Source: an uncultured delta proteobacterium
GTDB taxonomy: Bacteria; Desulfobacterota; Syntrophia; Syntrophales; UBA8958
NCBI GenBank assembly: GCA_903885795.1
Contig: CAISJV010000023.1
Location: forward strand, 1-60,771
DNA: 60,771 bases
Direction: 5' to 3'
The stretch's first letter is position 1; each line of letters opens with the position of its first letter. A program made the position numbers and the translations under genes. The notes beneath the pieces are model-generated. The model made no database searches. It was given only the letters and a program-made list of their open reading frames with translations, and was not told the DNA's origin. Below are positions 7,041 through 17,508 of this stretch, piece after piece.

Positions 7041-9350
7041 ATGAAGCCCCCCTGTGCCAGCATTCTTGAAACAATCGGCAATACACCTCTGGTGGAGATC
7101 TGCCGCCTCCACAGCAGTCCGGGGGTCAAGATCTTTGCCAAGATGGAGTGTTTCAATCCCGGGGGTTCCATAAAGGACCGGGCGGCCCTGGCTATGATCA
7201 CCGGCGCCGAAAAGCGGGGAGAGCTAACCAGGGACAAGGTTATCCTGGAAGCGACCAGCGGCAATACCGGCATTGGGCTGGCCCTGGTGGCTGCCGCCCG
7301 GGGATACCGGCTTTGTCTGACCATGTCGGAAGGGGCCAGCGAAGAAAGAAAGAAAATCCTGAAGGCCATGGGCGCCGAATTGTTTTTTACCCCGGCCAAT
7401 CTTGGCACCGACGGGGCCATTGAGACTGCCTATAATATGATGCGGGAGAATCCTGACAAATATTTCGGAACGGATCAGTTCAACAACCCCGACAACGTCC
7501 TAGCCCACTACGAGGGTACAGCGGAAGAAATATGGCAGCAAACCGAAGGGAAAGTGTCCATGGTAGTGTCAGCCCTGGGAACGACGGGCACGGCCATGGG
7601 TATATCCCGGCGACTCAAGGAATACAACCCGGCCGTCAAGATCATCGGCGTCGAGCCCTATCTCCAGCACAAGATCCAGGGCCTCAAGAATATGAAGGAA
7701 TCTTACCGGCCCGGGATCTTTGACAAGAATTGCCTCGATGAAAAGGTCAACATCCTTGACGAGGACGCATTTGAAATGTCCCGACGCCTCGCCCGGGAAG
7801 AGGGCTTGCTCGTGGGAATGAGTTCCGGTGCGGCCATGCATGTCGCGCTCCAGAAGGCCAAAGAACTGGACGAAGGAATCATTGTGGTCATCTTTCCGGA
7901 CAGCGGGGAACGGTATCTCAGCACGGACCTGTTTGCGGACCGGCGGGAGACGACGCTTCGCCTCTACAATACCCTGAGCCGGCAGAAGGACTTCTTCAAA
8001 CCCCTACGACCTGAAGAAGTCCGCGTTTATTCCTGTGGGCCCACCGTCCATGACGTGCCCCATATCGGCAGCTACCGGAGGTTTGTCGTGTCCGACCTCC
8101 TGCGGAGGTACCTCGAATACAGGGGCTACACGGTCAAGCATGTGACCAATATCGTTGATTTGGCCGATCGGTCTATCCGGGGCGCGGAGCGGACCAACAC
8201 GGATCTGGCCACGTACACGAACCGTTGCACGGAGGCATTCCTCAGGGATATCGAAAAGTTGGGTATCAGGCGTGATGAGGTATATCCCAAGGCAAGCGAG
8301 CACGTCGAGGATATGGTTCGGATGGTCGAGAAACTGGTAGACAAGGGATATGCCTATGAAAAGCTACGTTCCGTCTATTTTGACATCTCGAAGTTTGATG
8401 ACTACGGAAAACTGTCCAACGTCGATCTCAGCAAGGTTAAGCATGGCCGGACCATTGATCAGGATGATTATGAAAAGGATAGCCCCGTGGACTTTACCCT
8501 GCTGAAACGCTCTACTCTCAGTGAGTTGAAGAAAGGCGTGTATTTCAAGACCCGCTGGGGGAGCGTCCGGCCAAGCTGGCATCTTGAGTGTGCCGCCATC
8601 TCCTTGAAATACCTGGGAGAGTCCTTTGATATTCATGCCAGCGGCGCCGACATTACCTTTCCCCACTGTGAAAATGTCCTGGCCATCGGCAAGGCGGCGA
8701 CGGGAAAGGGGATGGCCAACTATTGGCTCAGCACTGAATTGCTGATGATCGACGGCAAGAAAATGTCCCGTTCCCTGGGCAACGTCCTGACGATGGAAGA
8801 CCTGGAAAATAAGGACTACCAGGGACGGGAGGTCCGTTTTTTCCTGCTCGGCTCCCACTACCGTAAGCCCCTGAATTTTTCCTGGGGAGCCATGGAAACG
8901 GCAAAAAATACAGTCCGAAAGCTGAATCATTTCATTCAGCGCCTGATCCGTTTTACTTCCGGCGATGGTTTTCCCGACACGGACCAGTTGATATACGATG
9001 TCAAGCAGGGGTTCACAAGCGCCCTGGACGACGACCTCAATATCTCCGGCGCCCTTGCTTCTCTATTCGATTTTATCAATAAGGTGAGCGTTCCTCTGGC
9101 CCGGGGTCAGTTCAATCAAAGGGAAAGGGACAGAGTTTTGGAGGTGATGATGGGGCTGGACAGTGTTCTGGGAATCATGCATTTTGAAGAAGAAACAATT
9201 GGTATAGAGATCTCGAAATTGTTGGATGAGCGAGCCGCCATGCGGAAAGAACAACGCTGGCAGGAGGCTGACGCCATTCGGGGGAAACTCGCTGCCATGG
9301 GCATCGAGGTCTATGACACCCAGCAGGGTAGTTTCTGGAGGCATGGCTGA
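7041..9350 (+). CDS. Fusion: cysteine synthase (CysM-type) plus cysteinyl-tRNA synthetase-like domain
   Basis: A 769-aa two-domain protein in one uninterrupted frame. Residues about 1-300 are a fold-type II PLP enzyme: ETIGNTPLV, Schiff-base lysine K45 in PGGSIKDR, TSGNTG at 72-77, and the phosphate loop LGTTGTAMG of CysM type. It should make cysteine from an activated serine and sulfide. Residues about 310-769 are a CysRS: CGPTVHD (C332), HIGS at 341-344 instead of HIGH, C517, H542, KMSRS at 574-578. Of the four zinc ligands known in E. coli CysRS, the Glu is replaced by Val (V546, in FPHCENV). A second, canonical cysS lies at 45164. The fused synthetase may be divergent, assist cysteine delivery, or make persulfides; this is not decided by sequence. 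Confidence 0.9.
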   Translation: MKPPCASILETIGNTPLVEICRLHSSPGVKIFAKMECFNPGGSIKDRAALAMITGAEKRGELTRDKVILEATSGNTGIGLALVAAARGYRLCLTMSEGASEERKKILKAMGAELFFTPANLGTDGAIETAYNMMRENPDKYFGTDQFNNPDNVLAHYEGTAEEIWQQTEGKVSMVVSALGTTGTAMGISRRLKEYNPAVKIIGVEPYLQHKIQGLKNMKESYRPGIFDKNCLDEKVNILDEDAFEMSRRLAREEGLLVGMSSGAAMHVALQKAKELDEGIIVVIFPDSGERYLSTDLFADRRETTLRLYNTLSRQKDFFKPLRPEEVRVYSCGPTVHDVPHIGSYRRFVVSDLLRRYLEYRGYTVKHVTNIVDLADRSIRGAERTNTDLATYTNRCTEAFLRDIEKLGIRRDEVYPKASEHVEDMVRMVEKLVDKGYAYEKLRSVYFDISKFDDYGKLSNVDLSKVKHGRTIDQDDYEKDSPVDFTLLKRSTLSELKKGVYFKTRWGSVRPSWHLECAAISLKYLGESFDIHASGADITFPHCENVLAIGKAATGKGMANYWLSTELLMIDGKKMSRSLGNVLTMEDLENKDYQGREVRFFLLGSHYRKPLNFSWGAMETAKNTVRKLNHFIQRLIRFTSGDGFPDTDQLIYDVKQGFTSALDDDLNISGALASLFDFINKVSVPLARGQFNQRERDRVLEVMMGLDSVLGIMHFEEETIGIEISKLLDERAAMRKEQRWQEADAIRGKLAAMGIEVYDTQQGSFWRHG

Positions 9351-9446
9351 GGTGAGTGTAGACAAATAAATACGCAAATCAAATATTTATGGCTTTATAT
9401 TTCTGCTTATGACCTGCATGTATGAATAGATGATGCTAAAAAGTGC

Positions 9447-9475
9447 TTGACAAAATAAATCAATAAATCTAAAGT
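9447..9475 (+). promoter_or_regulatory. Sigma-70 promoter for the tRNA-rpmG-secE-nusG-ribosomal operon
   Basis: Perfect -35 TTGACA (9447-9452), 17-nt A/T-rich spacer, -10 TAAAGT (9470-9475). It lies about 80 nt upstream of the first tRNA and is the clearest housekeeping promoter in the window. A small hairpin TTCGGC/GCCGAA follows near 9495-9514 without a T-run. Confidence 0.65.
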
Positions 9476-9557
9476 CCCCAATTCGCATTTTCGGCGTGGT
9501 TTAGCCGAAGGTGCTTTATTTGTGTAAGCTCTTTGAATAATTAGCGAACTGCGTTTT

Positions 9558-9630
9558 GCTGGCGTAGCTCAACAGGTAGAGCAGCTGATTTGTAATCAGC
9601 AGGTTGCGGGTTCGAGTCCCATCGCCAGCT
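9558..9630 (+). tRNA. tRNA-Thr (anticodon TGT), CCA not encoded
   Basis: Acceptor GCTGGCG pairs with CGCCAGC; the anticodon arm GCTGA-TTTGTAA-TCAGC gives TGT. The T arm contains GGTTCGAGTCC. Discriminator T is followed by TCA rather than CCA, so the terminal CCA must be added by nucleotidyltransferase. First of four tRNAs in a tight cluster. Confidence 0.95.
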
Positions 9631-9654
9631 TCATAAATGATAATGAATTTCGAT

Positions 9655-9739
<85 letters not shown>

Positions 9740-9791
9740 TTTTTTTAACGCAGCGAGTGTCGTTGCCGATGGCGGTCCTGAAAAAGTATAT

Positions 9792-9867
9792 GCGGGAGTA
9801 GCTCAGTGGCTAGAGCGTCAGCCTTCCAAGCTGAGGGTCGCGGGTTCGAATCCCGTTTCCCGCTCCA
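9792..9867 (+). tRNA. tRNA-Gly (anticodon TCC), CCA encoded
   Basis: A 76-nt cloverleaf. The acceptor stem GCGGGAG/TTCCCGC includes a final G-U pair; the anticodon arm TCAGC-CTTCCAA-GCTGA gives TCC. Discriminator T then CCA. Confidence 0.95.
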
Positions 9868-9880
9868 TCAGGAAAGATTC

Positions 9881-9956
9881 GCCCACGTAGCTCAGTCGGT
9901 AGAGCACATCCTTGGTAAGGATGAGGTCACCAGTTCAATCCTGGTCGTGGGCTCCA
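9881..9956 (+). tRNA. tRNA-Thr (anticodon GGT), CCA encoded
   Basis: Acceptor GCCCACG pairs with CGTGGGC; the anticodon arm CATCC-TTGGTAA-GGATG gives GGT. Discriminator T, then CCA. It differs in anticodon and body from tRNA-Thr(TGT) at 9558, so it is an isoacceptor and not a duplicate. In many proteobacteria tufB follows this Tyr-Gly-Thr group; here rpmG follows directly. Confidence 0.95.
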
Positions 9957-9981
9957 CTTAAAGATAAAGGTGGTTAAGATT

Positions 9982-10131
9982 ATGAGAAATATTATTACCT
10001 TAGCTTGTACGGAGTGTAAGCAGAAGAATTACACGACTACAAAGAATAAGCGAACCATGCAGAGCCGACTCGAACTGAAAAAGTTCTGTAAGTTCTGCAG
10101 ATCCCATAAGGCCCATAGGGAGACGAAGTAG
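9982..10131 (+). CDS. rpmG: 50S ribosomal protein L33 (zinc type)
   Basis: A 49-aa protein, found by direct reading because of its small size. It starts [19 protein letters not shown] and has the CxxC...CxxC zinc pattern at C9, C12, C36 and C39, so it is the zinc-binding (C+) form of L33. AAGGTGG lies upstream of the ATG. It sits between tRNA-Thr and tRNA-Trp, the usual deltaproteobacterial position before secE. Confidence 0.93.
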   Translation: MRNIITLACTECKQKNYTTTKNKRTMQSRLELKKFCKFCRSHKAHRETK

Positions 10132-10168
10132 ATTTTATTTTGCTCCGTTATCATGTTGAGCATAAGAC

Positions 10169-10245
10169 GGGCCAGTAGCTCTAATGGATAGAGCGCCGGA
10201 CTCCAAATCCGGATGCTGGGGGTTCAAGTCCCTCCTGGCCTGCCA
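10169..10245 (+). tRNA. tRNA-Trp (anticodon CCA), CCA encoded
   Basis: A 77-nt cloverleaf. Acceptor GGGCCAG pairs with CTGGCCT (first pair G-U); the anticodon arm CCGGA-CTCCAAA-TCCGG gives CCA. Discriminator G, typical for Trp, is followed by encoded CCA. It lies just before secE, a conserved arrangement. Confidence 0.95.
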
Positions 10246-10259
10246 TTTTTATTGATTGA

Positions 10260-10475
10260 ATGGAAAACTTGATGGATAAAATCAAGATTTGGGTGGATAA
10301 AATCAAAGTGTTTCTTTCCGAGGCAAAGGTCGAGCTGAGAAAGGTGACTTGGCCGACGCCGAAGCAGACTTTCGCTTCGACCTCGATCGTAATTGTTGTA
10401 GTTGCCATCGTTTCAGTATTTCTCGGTATCGTGGATTTTGGTCTAACCAAATTGATCAAATTATTGTTGGGATAA
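10260..10475 (+). CDS. secE: Preprotein translocase subunit SecE
   Basis: A 71-aa protein of the short single-helix bacterial type. The conserved amphipathic segment VELRKVTWPTPKQT precedes one transmembrane helix (about residues 42-62). SecE clamps SecY in the translocon; SecY is encoded at 33078. No strong ribosome-binding site precedes ATG 10260; ATG 10272 is an alternative start. It lies 4 nt upstream of nusG. Confidence 0.93.
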   Translation: MENLMDKIKIWVDKIKVFLSEAKVELRKVTWPTPKQTFASTSIVIVVVAIVSVFLGIVDFGLTKLIKLLLG

Positions 10476-10479
10476 GACC

Positions 10480-11010
10480 ATGGCTCATAAATGGTATGTT
10501 GTGCACACCTATTCTGGTTATGAGAACAAGGTAAAGCTTTCTCTAAAGGAACGCATTGATGCGGCTGGGAAACAGGATTTTTTTACGGATGTCCTGATAC
10601 CGGAGGAGGATATTGTTGAACTTGTTTCCGGGGAAAAGAAGACGTCCAAACGAAAGTTCTTCCCCGGATATATCCTTGTGCGGATGGAATTGAATGACGA
10701 GACGTGGCACATTGTTAAAGACACCCCTAAGGTAACTGGTTTTATTGGCGGGAAAGAAAAGCCTTTTCCCATCCCTGACCGGGATGTTGAAGTTCTTCGT
10801 ACCCGCATCGATGAAGGTACCCTTAAGCCAAAGCCAAAGTTCAAGTTCGAAGTCAGCGACCATGTCCGTATAATTGATGGACCCTTTACCAATTTTGACG
10901 GTGTTATTGATGAAGTCAAACCGGAGAAGGGAAAACTGCGAGTCATCGTAAGTATTTTTGGAAGATCCACACCGGTGGAGCTGGATTTTATCCAGGTTGT
11001 ACAGAATTAA
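10480..11010 (+). CDS. nusG: Transcription termination/antitermination factor NusG
   Basis: A 176-aa NusG. The NGN domain (about 1-105) starts MAHKWYVVHTYSGYENKVK, and a KOW domain (about 120-170) has FEVSDHVRIIDGPFTNFDG. It binds RNA polymerase and links it to Rho or S10. The gene follows secE and precedes rplK, the canonical order. GGGATAAG precedes the ATG. Confidence 0.96.
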   Translation: MAHKWYVVHTYSGYENKVKLSLKERIDAAGKQDFFTDVLIPEEDIVELVSGEKKTSKRKFFPGYILVRMELNDETWHIVKDTPKVTGFIGGKEKPFPIPDRDVEVLRTRIDEGTLKPKPKFKFEVSDHVRIIDGPFTNFDGVIDEVKPEKGKLRVIVSIFGRSTPVELDFIQVVQN

Positions 11011-11036
11011 AATCTTCATAAATAAGGTGAAAAGCT

Positions 11037-11462
11037 ATGGCAAAAAAGGTAATTGCAAACATAAAGCTGCAGATCAAGGCAGGTAAGGCCACTCCTTCAC
11101 CGCCGATCGGACCGGCCCTTGGGCAGCATGGTGTAAACATAATGGAGTTCTGCAAGGCGTATAATGCCATGACCCAGAGCCAGGAGGGTACGGTTATACC
11201 TGTGGTGATTACCGTTTATGCCGATCGATCTTTCACGTTTGTGACGAAGACGCCCCCGGCATCGGTACTTATCAAGCAAGCGGCAAAAATCGCCAAGGGG
11301 TCCGGAAATCCGAATAAGGAAAAGGTGGGGACGGTTACATCCAGGCAGGTCAGGGAGATTGCGGAACAGAAGTTCAATGATCTCAATGCAGTGGATATAG
11401 AAGGCGCCATAAGGGTCATCGAAGGCACGGCGCGCTCCATGGGGATTACAATCGAGGGATAA
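11037..11462 (+). CDS. rplK: 50S ribosomal protein L11
   Basis: A 141-aa protein. The N-terminal motif [19 protein letters not shown] is the proline-rich region where thiopeptides bind with 23S rRNA; the C-terminal rRNA-binding domain carries the TARSMGI ending. L11 is part of the GTPase-associated center. AAGGTGA precedes the ATG. It is 24 nt before rplA. Confidence 0.97.
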   Translation: MAKKVIANIKLQIKAGKATPSPPIGPALGQHGVNIMEFCKAYNAMTQSQEGTVIPVVITVYADRSFTFVTKTPPASVLIKQAAKIAKGSGNPNKEKVGTVTSRQVREIAEQKFNDLNAVDIEGAIRVIEGTARSMGITIEG

Positions 11463-11486
11463 ACTCACGTTGTTTGAGGTTTGATC

Positions 11487-12185
11487 ATGACAAATAGAGG
11501 CAAAGCATTTATTGAGGCGAGGGAAAAAGTAGAACCCGGGAAACGCTATTTGCTGAGGGAGGCAATCGATCTTTTACTAGGTGCAACGAGGGCCAAGTTC
11601 GATGAGACGGTGGAGATTTCCTTACGGTTGGGCGTCAATCCCCAGCATGCTGACCAGATGGTCCGGGGCAGTGTAGTTCTTCCTAACGGTTTGGGCAAAA
11701 CGGTTCGGGTACTGGCTTTCGCGAAAGGGGACAAAGAGAAAGAAGCCCTTGATGCTGGTGCGGATTTTGCCGGTGCGGACGAACTGATTGAAAAAATCAA
11801 GGGAGGATGGCTGGATTTCGACCGGGTAGTTGCGACCCCTGATATGATGGGGAGTGTTGGGAAACTCGGAAAAATTCTGGGCCCGAGGGGGCTCATGCCC
11901 AACCCGAAAGTGGGAACCGTAACGTTTGAAGTGGCCAAGGCCGTGGCGGAACTGAAGGCAGGTAAAGTCGAGTTTCGCGTCGAGAAAGCCGGCATCGTGC
12001 ATACTCCGGTGGGAAAGGTCTCCTTTGGCGCCGATAAACTTCTGGAGAATATTGCCGCTGTTGTTGAAACTATCATCAAGTTGAAACCGGCCGCAAGTAA
12101 GGGAACTTACCTGAGGAGCATTTCCCTTTCTTCCACAATGGGTCCGGGGGTTAAGGTCGATCCCCTTGATGTGAGAAATATATAA
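11487..12185 (+). CDS. rplA: 50S ribosomal protein L1
   Basis: A 232-aa L1 stalk protein and, in other bacteria, translational repressor of its own operon. The signature [16 protein letters not shown] is intact. I chose the ATG at 11487 because TGAGGT lies 6-7 nt upstream; an in-frame TTG at 11481 adds two residues. It is followed by a 231-nt leader before rplJ. Confidence 0.96.
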   Translation: MTNRGKAFIEAREKVEPGKRYLLREAIDLLLGATRAKFDETVEISLRLGVNPQHADQMVRGSVVLPNGLGKTVRVLAFAKGDKEKEALDAGADFAGADELIEKIKGGWLDFDRVVATPDMMGSVGKLGKILGPRGLMPNPKVGTVTFEVAKAVAELKAGKVEFRVEKAGIVHTPVGKVSFGADKLLENIAAVVETIIKLKPAASKGTYLRSISLSSTMGPGVKVDPLDVRNI

Positions 12186-12212
12186 AGTCCGCAGTAGATA
12201 GATCAATTGTTT

Positions 12213-12335
12213 ACTAACTAAGTCTGAGACAGCAGGTACAGGTGTTTAAACGGTAGTAGTAGGCCTGCCTAGACGAGAGAAAAACCATGATTAGAATTGG
12301 TCATCATCGTCTTTTTTCCTGTTACCTGCAAGTTT
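12213..12335 (+). ncRNA. L10 leader (autoregulatory mRNA structure)
   Basis: The gap between rplA and rplJ holds the L10-leader core: GAGACAGCAGGTA (about 12226-12238) with GCCTGCCTAG (12263-12272), followed by an AGAAAAACC stretch. GCAGG (12232-12236) pairs with CCTGC (12264-12268). The extended GCAGGTA (12232-12238) can instead pair with TACCTGC at 12323-12329, suggesting two alternative folds. In other bacteria L10-(L7/L12)4 binds this RNA and represses rplJL. Boundaries are approximate. Confidence 0.75.
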
Positions 12336-12416
12336 TGGAACTTTCGGTTACATAGGGCCTGTTGGATGATAGGATACCACTCAGGCAACAATAGATATAC
12401 GAAAGGAGGTTGAAGA

Positions 12417-12941
12417 TTGGATCGAAAGGAAAAAGAGCAGGTTATTGCAGAACTTCACGAAAAGTTGAAAGATTTTAAACTTGCAGTTCTTGCCGGTTAC
12501 TCGGGAATGGATGTGGCTCGCATTACATCCTTGCGCGTAGCCCTGCGTAAGTCTGGTTCCGACATTCATGTGGTCAAGAATACCTTGCTGCGAATAGCCT
12601 CGCAGGGAACGAATTTCAGCACCATGAATGAGTACGTCAAAGGGCCCTTGGCTCTGATTATGACAGACAAGGATGTAGTGGAACCGATTAAGGTGCTTGT
12701 GGAGTTCGCAAAGAAGAATGCTGAACTGGAGATCAAAGCGGCCATGCTGGCGGGGAAGGTGTTGAGCAGGGATCAGGTTAATTCCGTCGCCACTCTGCCC
12801 AGCCGAGAGGTACTCCTGTCGAGGTTGCTATCGGTACTCATAGGTGTTCCGACAGGTTTGGTGAGCGTCTTGAGTGCTGTGCCCCGGGGCATGGTACAGG
12901 TTCTCGATGCCTACCGTATGAAAAAAGAGTCAGCACAATAA
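12417..12941 (+). CDS. rplJ: 50S ribosomal protein L10
   Basis: A 174-aa stalk base protein. Its C-terminal helix carries L7/L12 dimers. The N-terminus MDRKEKEQVIAELHEKLKD and the KNTLLRIA motif are typical. It starts with TTG at 12417, supported by an excellent AAAGGAGG at 12402-12409. Rare TTG starts occur repeatedly among the ribosomal genes here. It lies downstream of the L10 leader. Confidence 0.95.
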   Translation: MDRKEKEQVIAELHEKLKDFKLAVLAGYSGMDVARITSLRVALRKSGSDIHVVKNTLLRIASQGTNFSTMNEYVKGPLALIMTDKDVVEPIKVLVEFAKKNAELEIKAAMLAGKVLSRDQVNSVATLPSREVLLSRLLSVLIGVPTGLVSVLSAVPRGMVQVLDAYRMKKESAQ

Positions 12942-12969
12942 ATTATAATATAGGAAGGAAGAAGCGAAG

Positions 12970-13359
12970 ATGGCAAGTCAGATAACCAAAGAAGACGTAG
13001 TAAAATTTATTGAAGAAATGACAGTTCTTGATCTTTCCGAGTTGGTCAAGGAATTGGAGCAGCGGCTCGGTGTTTCTGCTGCAGCCCCTATGATGGTCGC
13101 CGCAGCGGCTCCCGCGGGTGGTGATGCGGCAGCACAGGTGGAAGAAAAAACAGAATTCGATGCCATCCTGACCGGGTTTGGCGACCAGAAAATTCAGGTC
13201 ATCAAGGTTGTCAGGGCCATAACGGGTCTCGGACTGAAAGAAGCTAAAGACCTTGTCGATGGCGCGCCAAAACCTATTAAAGAAGCGGTCTCAAAGGATG
13301 AGGCGGCGGATATAAAGAAGAAGATTGAAGAAGTCGGCGGCACCGTAGAGGTTAAGTAG
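12970..13359 (+). CDS. rplL: 50S ribosomal protein L7/L12
   Basis: A 129-aa stalk protein. The N-terminal dimerization domain is followed by an alanine-rich flexible hinge (about residues 34-58) and the C-terminal factor-binding domain with [30 protein letters not shown] lies upstream. It recruits translational GTPases such as EF-Tu, also encoded in this window. Confidence 0.97.
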   Translation: MASQITKEDVVKFIEEMTVLDLSELVKELEQRLGVSAAAPMMVAAAAPAGGDAAAQVEEKTEFDAILTGFGDQKIQVIKVVRAITGLGLKEAKDLVDGAPKPIKEAVSKDEAADIKKKIEEVGGTVEVK

Positions 13360-13405
13360 GAACCTCCGTGACGGCTTACTGAAATCGCGAAACCGAAAGG
13401 ATAAT

Positions 13406-16400
13406 ATGGGCGAGTTTCGAAAAATTTTCGGACGGATAAAGAAGATCGTAGATATTCCCAATTTGATCGACATCCAGGTCAAATCATATGAAAAATTTCT
13501 CCAGATGGATACACTTCCTGAGAAACGGGGGAATTTCGGTCTTCAGGGAGCCTTTAAGAGTGTCTTTCCCATTTCGGACTACAGCAAGAAATGCTCTCTC
13601 GAATTCGTTAGTTACAAGATCGGCGGCGTTCGCTACGACGTCAAGGAGTGCATTCAGAAGGGAATGAGCTATGCGGCCCCATTGAAGATAGTTGTACGGC
13701 TGCTGATCTTTGATGTCGATCCGGGTACGGGTCAGAAGCAGATCAGTAATATCAAGGAGCAGGAAATTTATTTCGGGGAAGTTCCTTTAATGACCGAAAA
13801 CGGTACCTTCATCGTCAATGGGACGGAACGGGTCATCGTCAGCCAGCTCCATCGCTCTCCGGGCATCTTTTTCGATCACGACAAGGGGAAGACCCTGGCC
13901 AGTGGCAAACTGATCTATTCGGCCCGCGTGATCCCCATTCGGGGGTCTTGGCTGGATCTGGAATTCGATTCGAAGGATATTCTTTACGTTCGTATAGACC
14001 GCAGACGCAAGATGCCGGTTACGATCTTGTTGAAGGCCATGGGTAATTCGACAGAATTCATCTTGAATTATTTCTACAGCATTGAAACAATATTTCTGGA
14101 TGAGGACAATTATTTCATGGCTGTTGATGGTTCGCTCGTGGGCGAGAAGGCTCCTGATGACATAAAGGATCTCAAATCAGGAGAGGTTATTGTAAAAAAA
14201 GGCAGAAAAATCAACAAATTATTGTTGAAGAAGATGTCTGACGTGGGGATCAACCGCATTGCCATGGATGAAACCGATGTCATCGGCAAGATCCTGTCTT
14301 CTGATATCCTTGATCCTGAGACAGGGGAGGTGCTGCTTCGCTGTAACGAAGAACTTGATCGGGATGGACTGAAACTTGTGCATGCGAAAAACATTAAAGA
14401 AGTCCGTTTCATCCACCTCGATGAAGAGCGAGCCAATGCCTCGATCCGCGATACCCTCCTTGCTGATCGGATCGAAGCGGTGGAAGATGCGGTCATTGAA
14501 ATCTACCGTCGCCTGCGACCCAGCAATCCGCCTACACCTGAGACGGCCAACGCCTTTTTCCGGAGCCTCTTTTTTGAACCGGAAACCTATGACCTGTCCG
14601 ATGTTGGACGCGCCAAGATGAATTATAAGCTCCGTTTGGACGTTCCCACTGATGTTACGGTTCTGAGAAAAGAAGATATCATGGCGGCAGTGAAATATCT
14701 CATCGAACTTAAGAACGGCGGTGGTGATTACAGTGTTGACGATATAGATCATCTTGGCAACCGGCGGGTGAGATCTGTAGGGGAACTGATTGAAAATCAA
14801 TATCGAATCGGTTTGGTCCGAATGGAAAGGGCCATTAAAGAAAAGATGAGCTTACAAGACATTGAGACCATGATGCCCCATGATCTTGTCAACGCCAAAC
14901 CGGTCTCGGCCGTGGTAAACGAGTTTTTTGGCAGCTCTCAGTTGTCTCAGTTCATGGATCAGACCAATCCTTTATCCGAGATTACCCATAAACGGAGGCT
15001 TTCCGCCCTCGGTCCAGGTGGGCTCACCAGAGAGAGAGCAGGATTTGAAGTCCGGGATGTCCATCCTACCCACTATGGGCGGATTTGTCCTGTAGAGACG
15101 CCGGAAGGACCCAACATCGGGCTTATTGTTTCCTTGAGTACCTATGCTAGGGTTAATGAATTCGGTTTTATTGAAACCCCTTATCGCCTTGTCGATGCCG
15201 GACGTGTTCTGGACGACATTCGCTATATGACAGCCATCGAAGAGGAAAATTTTGTTGTTGCCCAGGCGGATCGTCCTCTTGATAGGGATGGAAGGTTTAT
15301 TGGCGAGATGATCTCTGCCCGTAAGGGCGGCGATTTTATAACCGTCGAACCATCCGATATCAACTATATGGATGTTTCCCCCAATCAACTGGTAAGTGTT
15401 GCGGCGACGCTCATCCCGTTCCTTGAACACGATGACGCCAACCGGGCGCTTATGGGATCAAACATGCAGCGACAGGCTGTGCCGCTTATGCGTCCCGCCG
15501 TTCCGCTGGTAGGTACGGGTATGGAGGCTATTGTAGCCAGAGATTCCGGCGCCGTTGTGGCGGCAAAGAGGGACGGGGTAGTGGAAAATGTCGATGCCTC
15601 GCGAATCGTCGTAAAATGTGACGGGGCTGAGGAAGATGATCTGGATATCGGAGTGGATATCTACAATCTGATCAAATATCAACGGTCCAATCAGGATACC
15701 TGCTTCAACCAGAAGCCGATTGCCGTCAAGGGTGATCGTGTGCGCCGGGGTGATATTATTGCCGACGGTCCCGCCACCGATAATGGCGAACTGGCCTTGG
15801 GACGGAATGTCATGGTGGCCTTCATGTCCTGGGGAGGTTATAACTATGAAGACTCTATATTAGTCAGTGAGCGAGTGGTCAAGGAAGATATCTACACCTC
15901 GATTCATATCGAAGAATTCGAGACTATGGCCCGGGATACGAAACTGGGGAAAGAGGAGATCACCAGGGATATACCCAATGTCGGCGAAGAGGCCCTGAAG
16001 AACCTTGATGAGAGTGGTATCGTGCGGATGGGTGTTTCCGTCAAGCCGGGCGATATCCTGGTGGGAAAGATTACCCCCAAGGGAGAAACACAGTTGTCCT
16101 CGGAAGAGAAGTTGCTTCGGGCGATTTTTGGTGAAAAAGCTAGTGATGTCAGGGACACATCACTCCGGGTGCCTCCCGGGGTTGAGGGGACGGTCATTGA
16201 CGCCAAGATCTTTACCCGCAAGGGAGTTGAAAAAGATCATCGCTCCCAGGAAATCGAAGAAGAGGCTCTGAGGTCCATTGAAAAGGACCGGACTGATGAG
16301 GTACGGATTATTCTCGATTCTGTGCGACTCAGAATCTCGGAGATGCTTACAGGTAAGACAGCAGCTGCCAAGCTTGCCGATGCAAGGAAGAAGGTCTATC

Positions 16401-17491
16401 TCAAAAAGGGAGATGTGATTACAAGTGAATTTTTAGACAAAATACCTTTCGATCTGTGGAAGGATGTCGCCCTTGTTGAGGCTGAAGAGACGGAAGAAAA
16501 GATCCGCATGCTCCATGAGAATCTGGCCCGGAAGACCGAACTCATTGATGCATATTTTAAGGAAAAGGTTGAGAAACTGAAGGCCGGCGACGAGTTGCCT
16601 CCCGGCGTGATTAAAATGGTGAAGGTCTATGTGGCCATCAAGAGAAAGCTCTCCGTAGGGGATAAAATGGCGGGTCGTCACGGGAACAAGGGGGTTCTTT
16701 CCCGCATCCTGCCGGAAGAAGATATGCCCTTCTTTACGGACGGGACCCAGGTGGATATCGTTCTTAACCCCTTAGGCGTTCCTTCCCGCATGAATGTGGG
16801 CCAGATTCTGGAAACCCATCTGGGATGGGCGGCCAAGGGCTTGGGTGATAAAATAAACCAGATGTTAGAAACCCATGAGAACCTGGAACTGATCAAGAAA
16901 GAGATCAAGGCGATCTACGCATCGCCTGAGTGTGAACGTTTTGTAAATGCTGCCACTGACGATGAAATACAACGACTTGTTTGCCGTTTGAAAAGTGGGG
17001 TGGCGTTTTCAACGCCTGTCTTTGACGGCGCCGACGAAAGTGAAATCCGTCATATGCTCAAGACGGCAAATCTTCCTGAGAAGGGACAGACGGTCCTGTT
17101 CGATGGCCGGACAGGGGAACCCTTTGATCAGGAGATTACGGTAGGAATGATCTACATGCTGAAACTCCACCACCTGGTAGACAACAAGATCCATGCCCGT
17201 TCCATCGGGCCTTACTCTCTCGTTACCCAGCAGCCATTAGGGGGCAAGGCGCAGTTCGGTGGACAGCGTCTCGGCGAGATGGAAGTATGGGCCATGGAGG
17301 CTTACGGCGCCGCCTATTCCCTCCAGGAATTTCTGACGGTGAAATCGGACGACGTGGCGGGCAGAACGAGAATGTACGAGGCCATCGTTAAAGGGGAACA
17401 TACCCTGGAACCGGGCCTGCCGGAGTCCTTCAACGTACTCGTCAAGGAACTCCAGAGCCTCTGCCTGGATGTCGAATTAATCGAGGAATAA
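13406..17491 (+). CDS. rpoB: DNA-directed RNA polymerase subunit beta
   Basis: A 1361-aa beta subunit, normal for deltaproteobacteria. Recognisable blocks are the rifampicin region ([20 protein letters not shown], then [11 protein letters not shown]), [16 protein letters not shown], and the active-site segment [13 protein letters not shown]. The Rif-region residues look wild type. The C-terminus [13 protein letters not shown] contacts beta'. It starts 46 nt after rplL and is followed by rpoC after 17 nt. Confidence 0.98.
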   Translation: MGEFRKIFGRIKKIVDIPNLIDIQVKSYEKFLQMDTLPEKRGNFGLQGAFKSVFPISDYSKKCSLEFVSYKIGGVRYDVKECIQKGMSYAAPLKIVVRLLIFDVDPGTGQKQISNIKEQEIYFGEVPLMTENGTFIVNGTERVIVSQLHRSPGIFFDHDKGKTLASGKLIYSARVIPIRGSWLDLEFDSKDILYVRIDRRRKMPVTILLKAMGNSTEFILNYFYSIETIFLDEDNYFMAVDGSLVGEKAPDDIKDLKSGEVIVKKGRKINKLLLKKMSDVGINRIAMDETDVIGKILSSDILDPETGEVLLRCNEELDRDGLKLVHAKNIKEVRFIHLDEERANASIRDTLLADRIEAVEDAVIEIYRRLRPSNPPTPETANAFFRSLFFEPETYDLSDVGRAKMNYKLRLDVPTDVTVLRKEDIMAAVKYLIELKNGGGDYSVDDIDHLGNRRVRSVGELIENQYRIGLVRMERAIKEKMSLQDIETMMPHDLVNAKPVSAVVNEFFGSSQLSQFMDQTNPLSEITHKRRLSALGPGGLTRERAGFEVRDVHPTHYGRICPVETPEGPNIGLIVSLSTYARVNEFGFIETPYRLVDAGRVLDDIRYMTAIEEENFVVAQADRPLDRDGRFIGEMISARKGGDFITVEPSDINYMDVSPNQLVSVAATLIPFLEHDDANRALMGSNMQRQAVPLMRPAVPLVGTGMEAIVARDSGAVVAAKRDGVVENVDASRIVVKCDGAEEDDLDIGVDIYNLIKYQRSNQDTCFNQKPIAVKGDRVRRGDIIADGPATDNGELALGRNVMVAFMSWGGYNYEDSILVSERVVKEDIYTSIHIEEFETMARDTKLGKEEITRDIPNVGEEALKNLDESGIVRMGVSVKPGDILVGKITPKGETQLSSEEKLLRAIFGEKASDVRDTSLRVPPGVEGTVIDAKIFTRKGVEKDHRSQEIEEEALRSIEKDRTDEVRIILDSVRLRISEMLTGKTAAAKLADARKKVYLKKGDVITSEFLDKIPFDLWKDVALVEAEETEEKIRMLHENLARKTELIDAYFKEKVEKLKAGDELPPGVIKMVKVYVAIKRKLSVGDKMAGRHGNKGVLSRILPEEDMPFFTDGTQVDIVLNPLGVPSRMNVGQILETHLGWAAKGLGDKINQMLETHENLELIKKEIKAIYASPECERFVNAATDDEIQRLVCRLKSGVAFSTPVFDGADESEIRHMLKTANLPEKGQTVLFDGRTGEPFDQEITVGMIYMLKLHHLVDNKIHARSIGPYSLVTQQPLGGKAQFGGQRLGEMEVWAMEAYGAAYSLQEFLTVKSDDVAGRTRMYEAIVKGEHTLEPGLPESFNVLVKELQSLCLDVELIEE

Positions 17492-17508
17492 AGTTAAGGA
17501 GAGCATGC

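Noticed and set aside
9489-9520. TTCGGC/GCCGAA hairpin before the tRNA cluster as a terminator
   Set aside because: No T-run follows and it lies just downstream of a good promoter; more likely part of the leader processed from the tRNA transcript.
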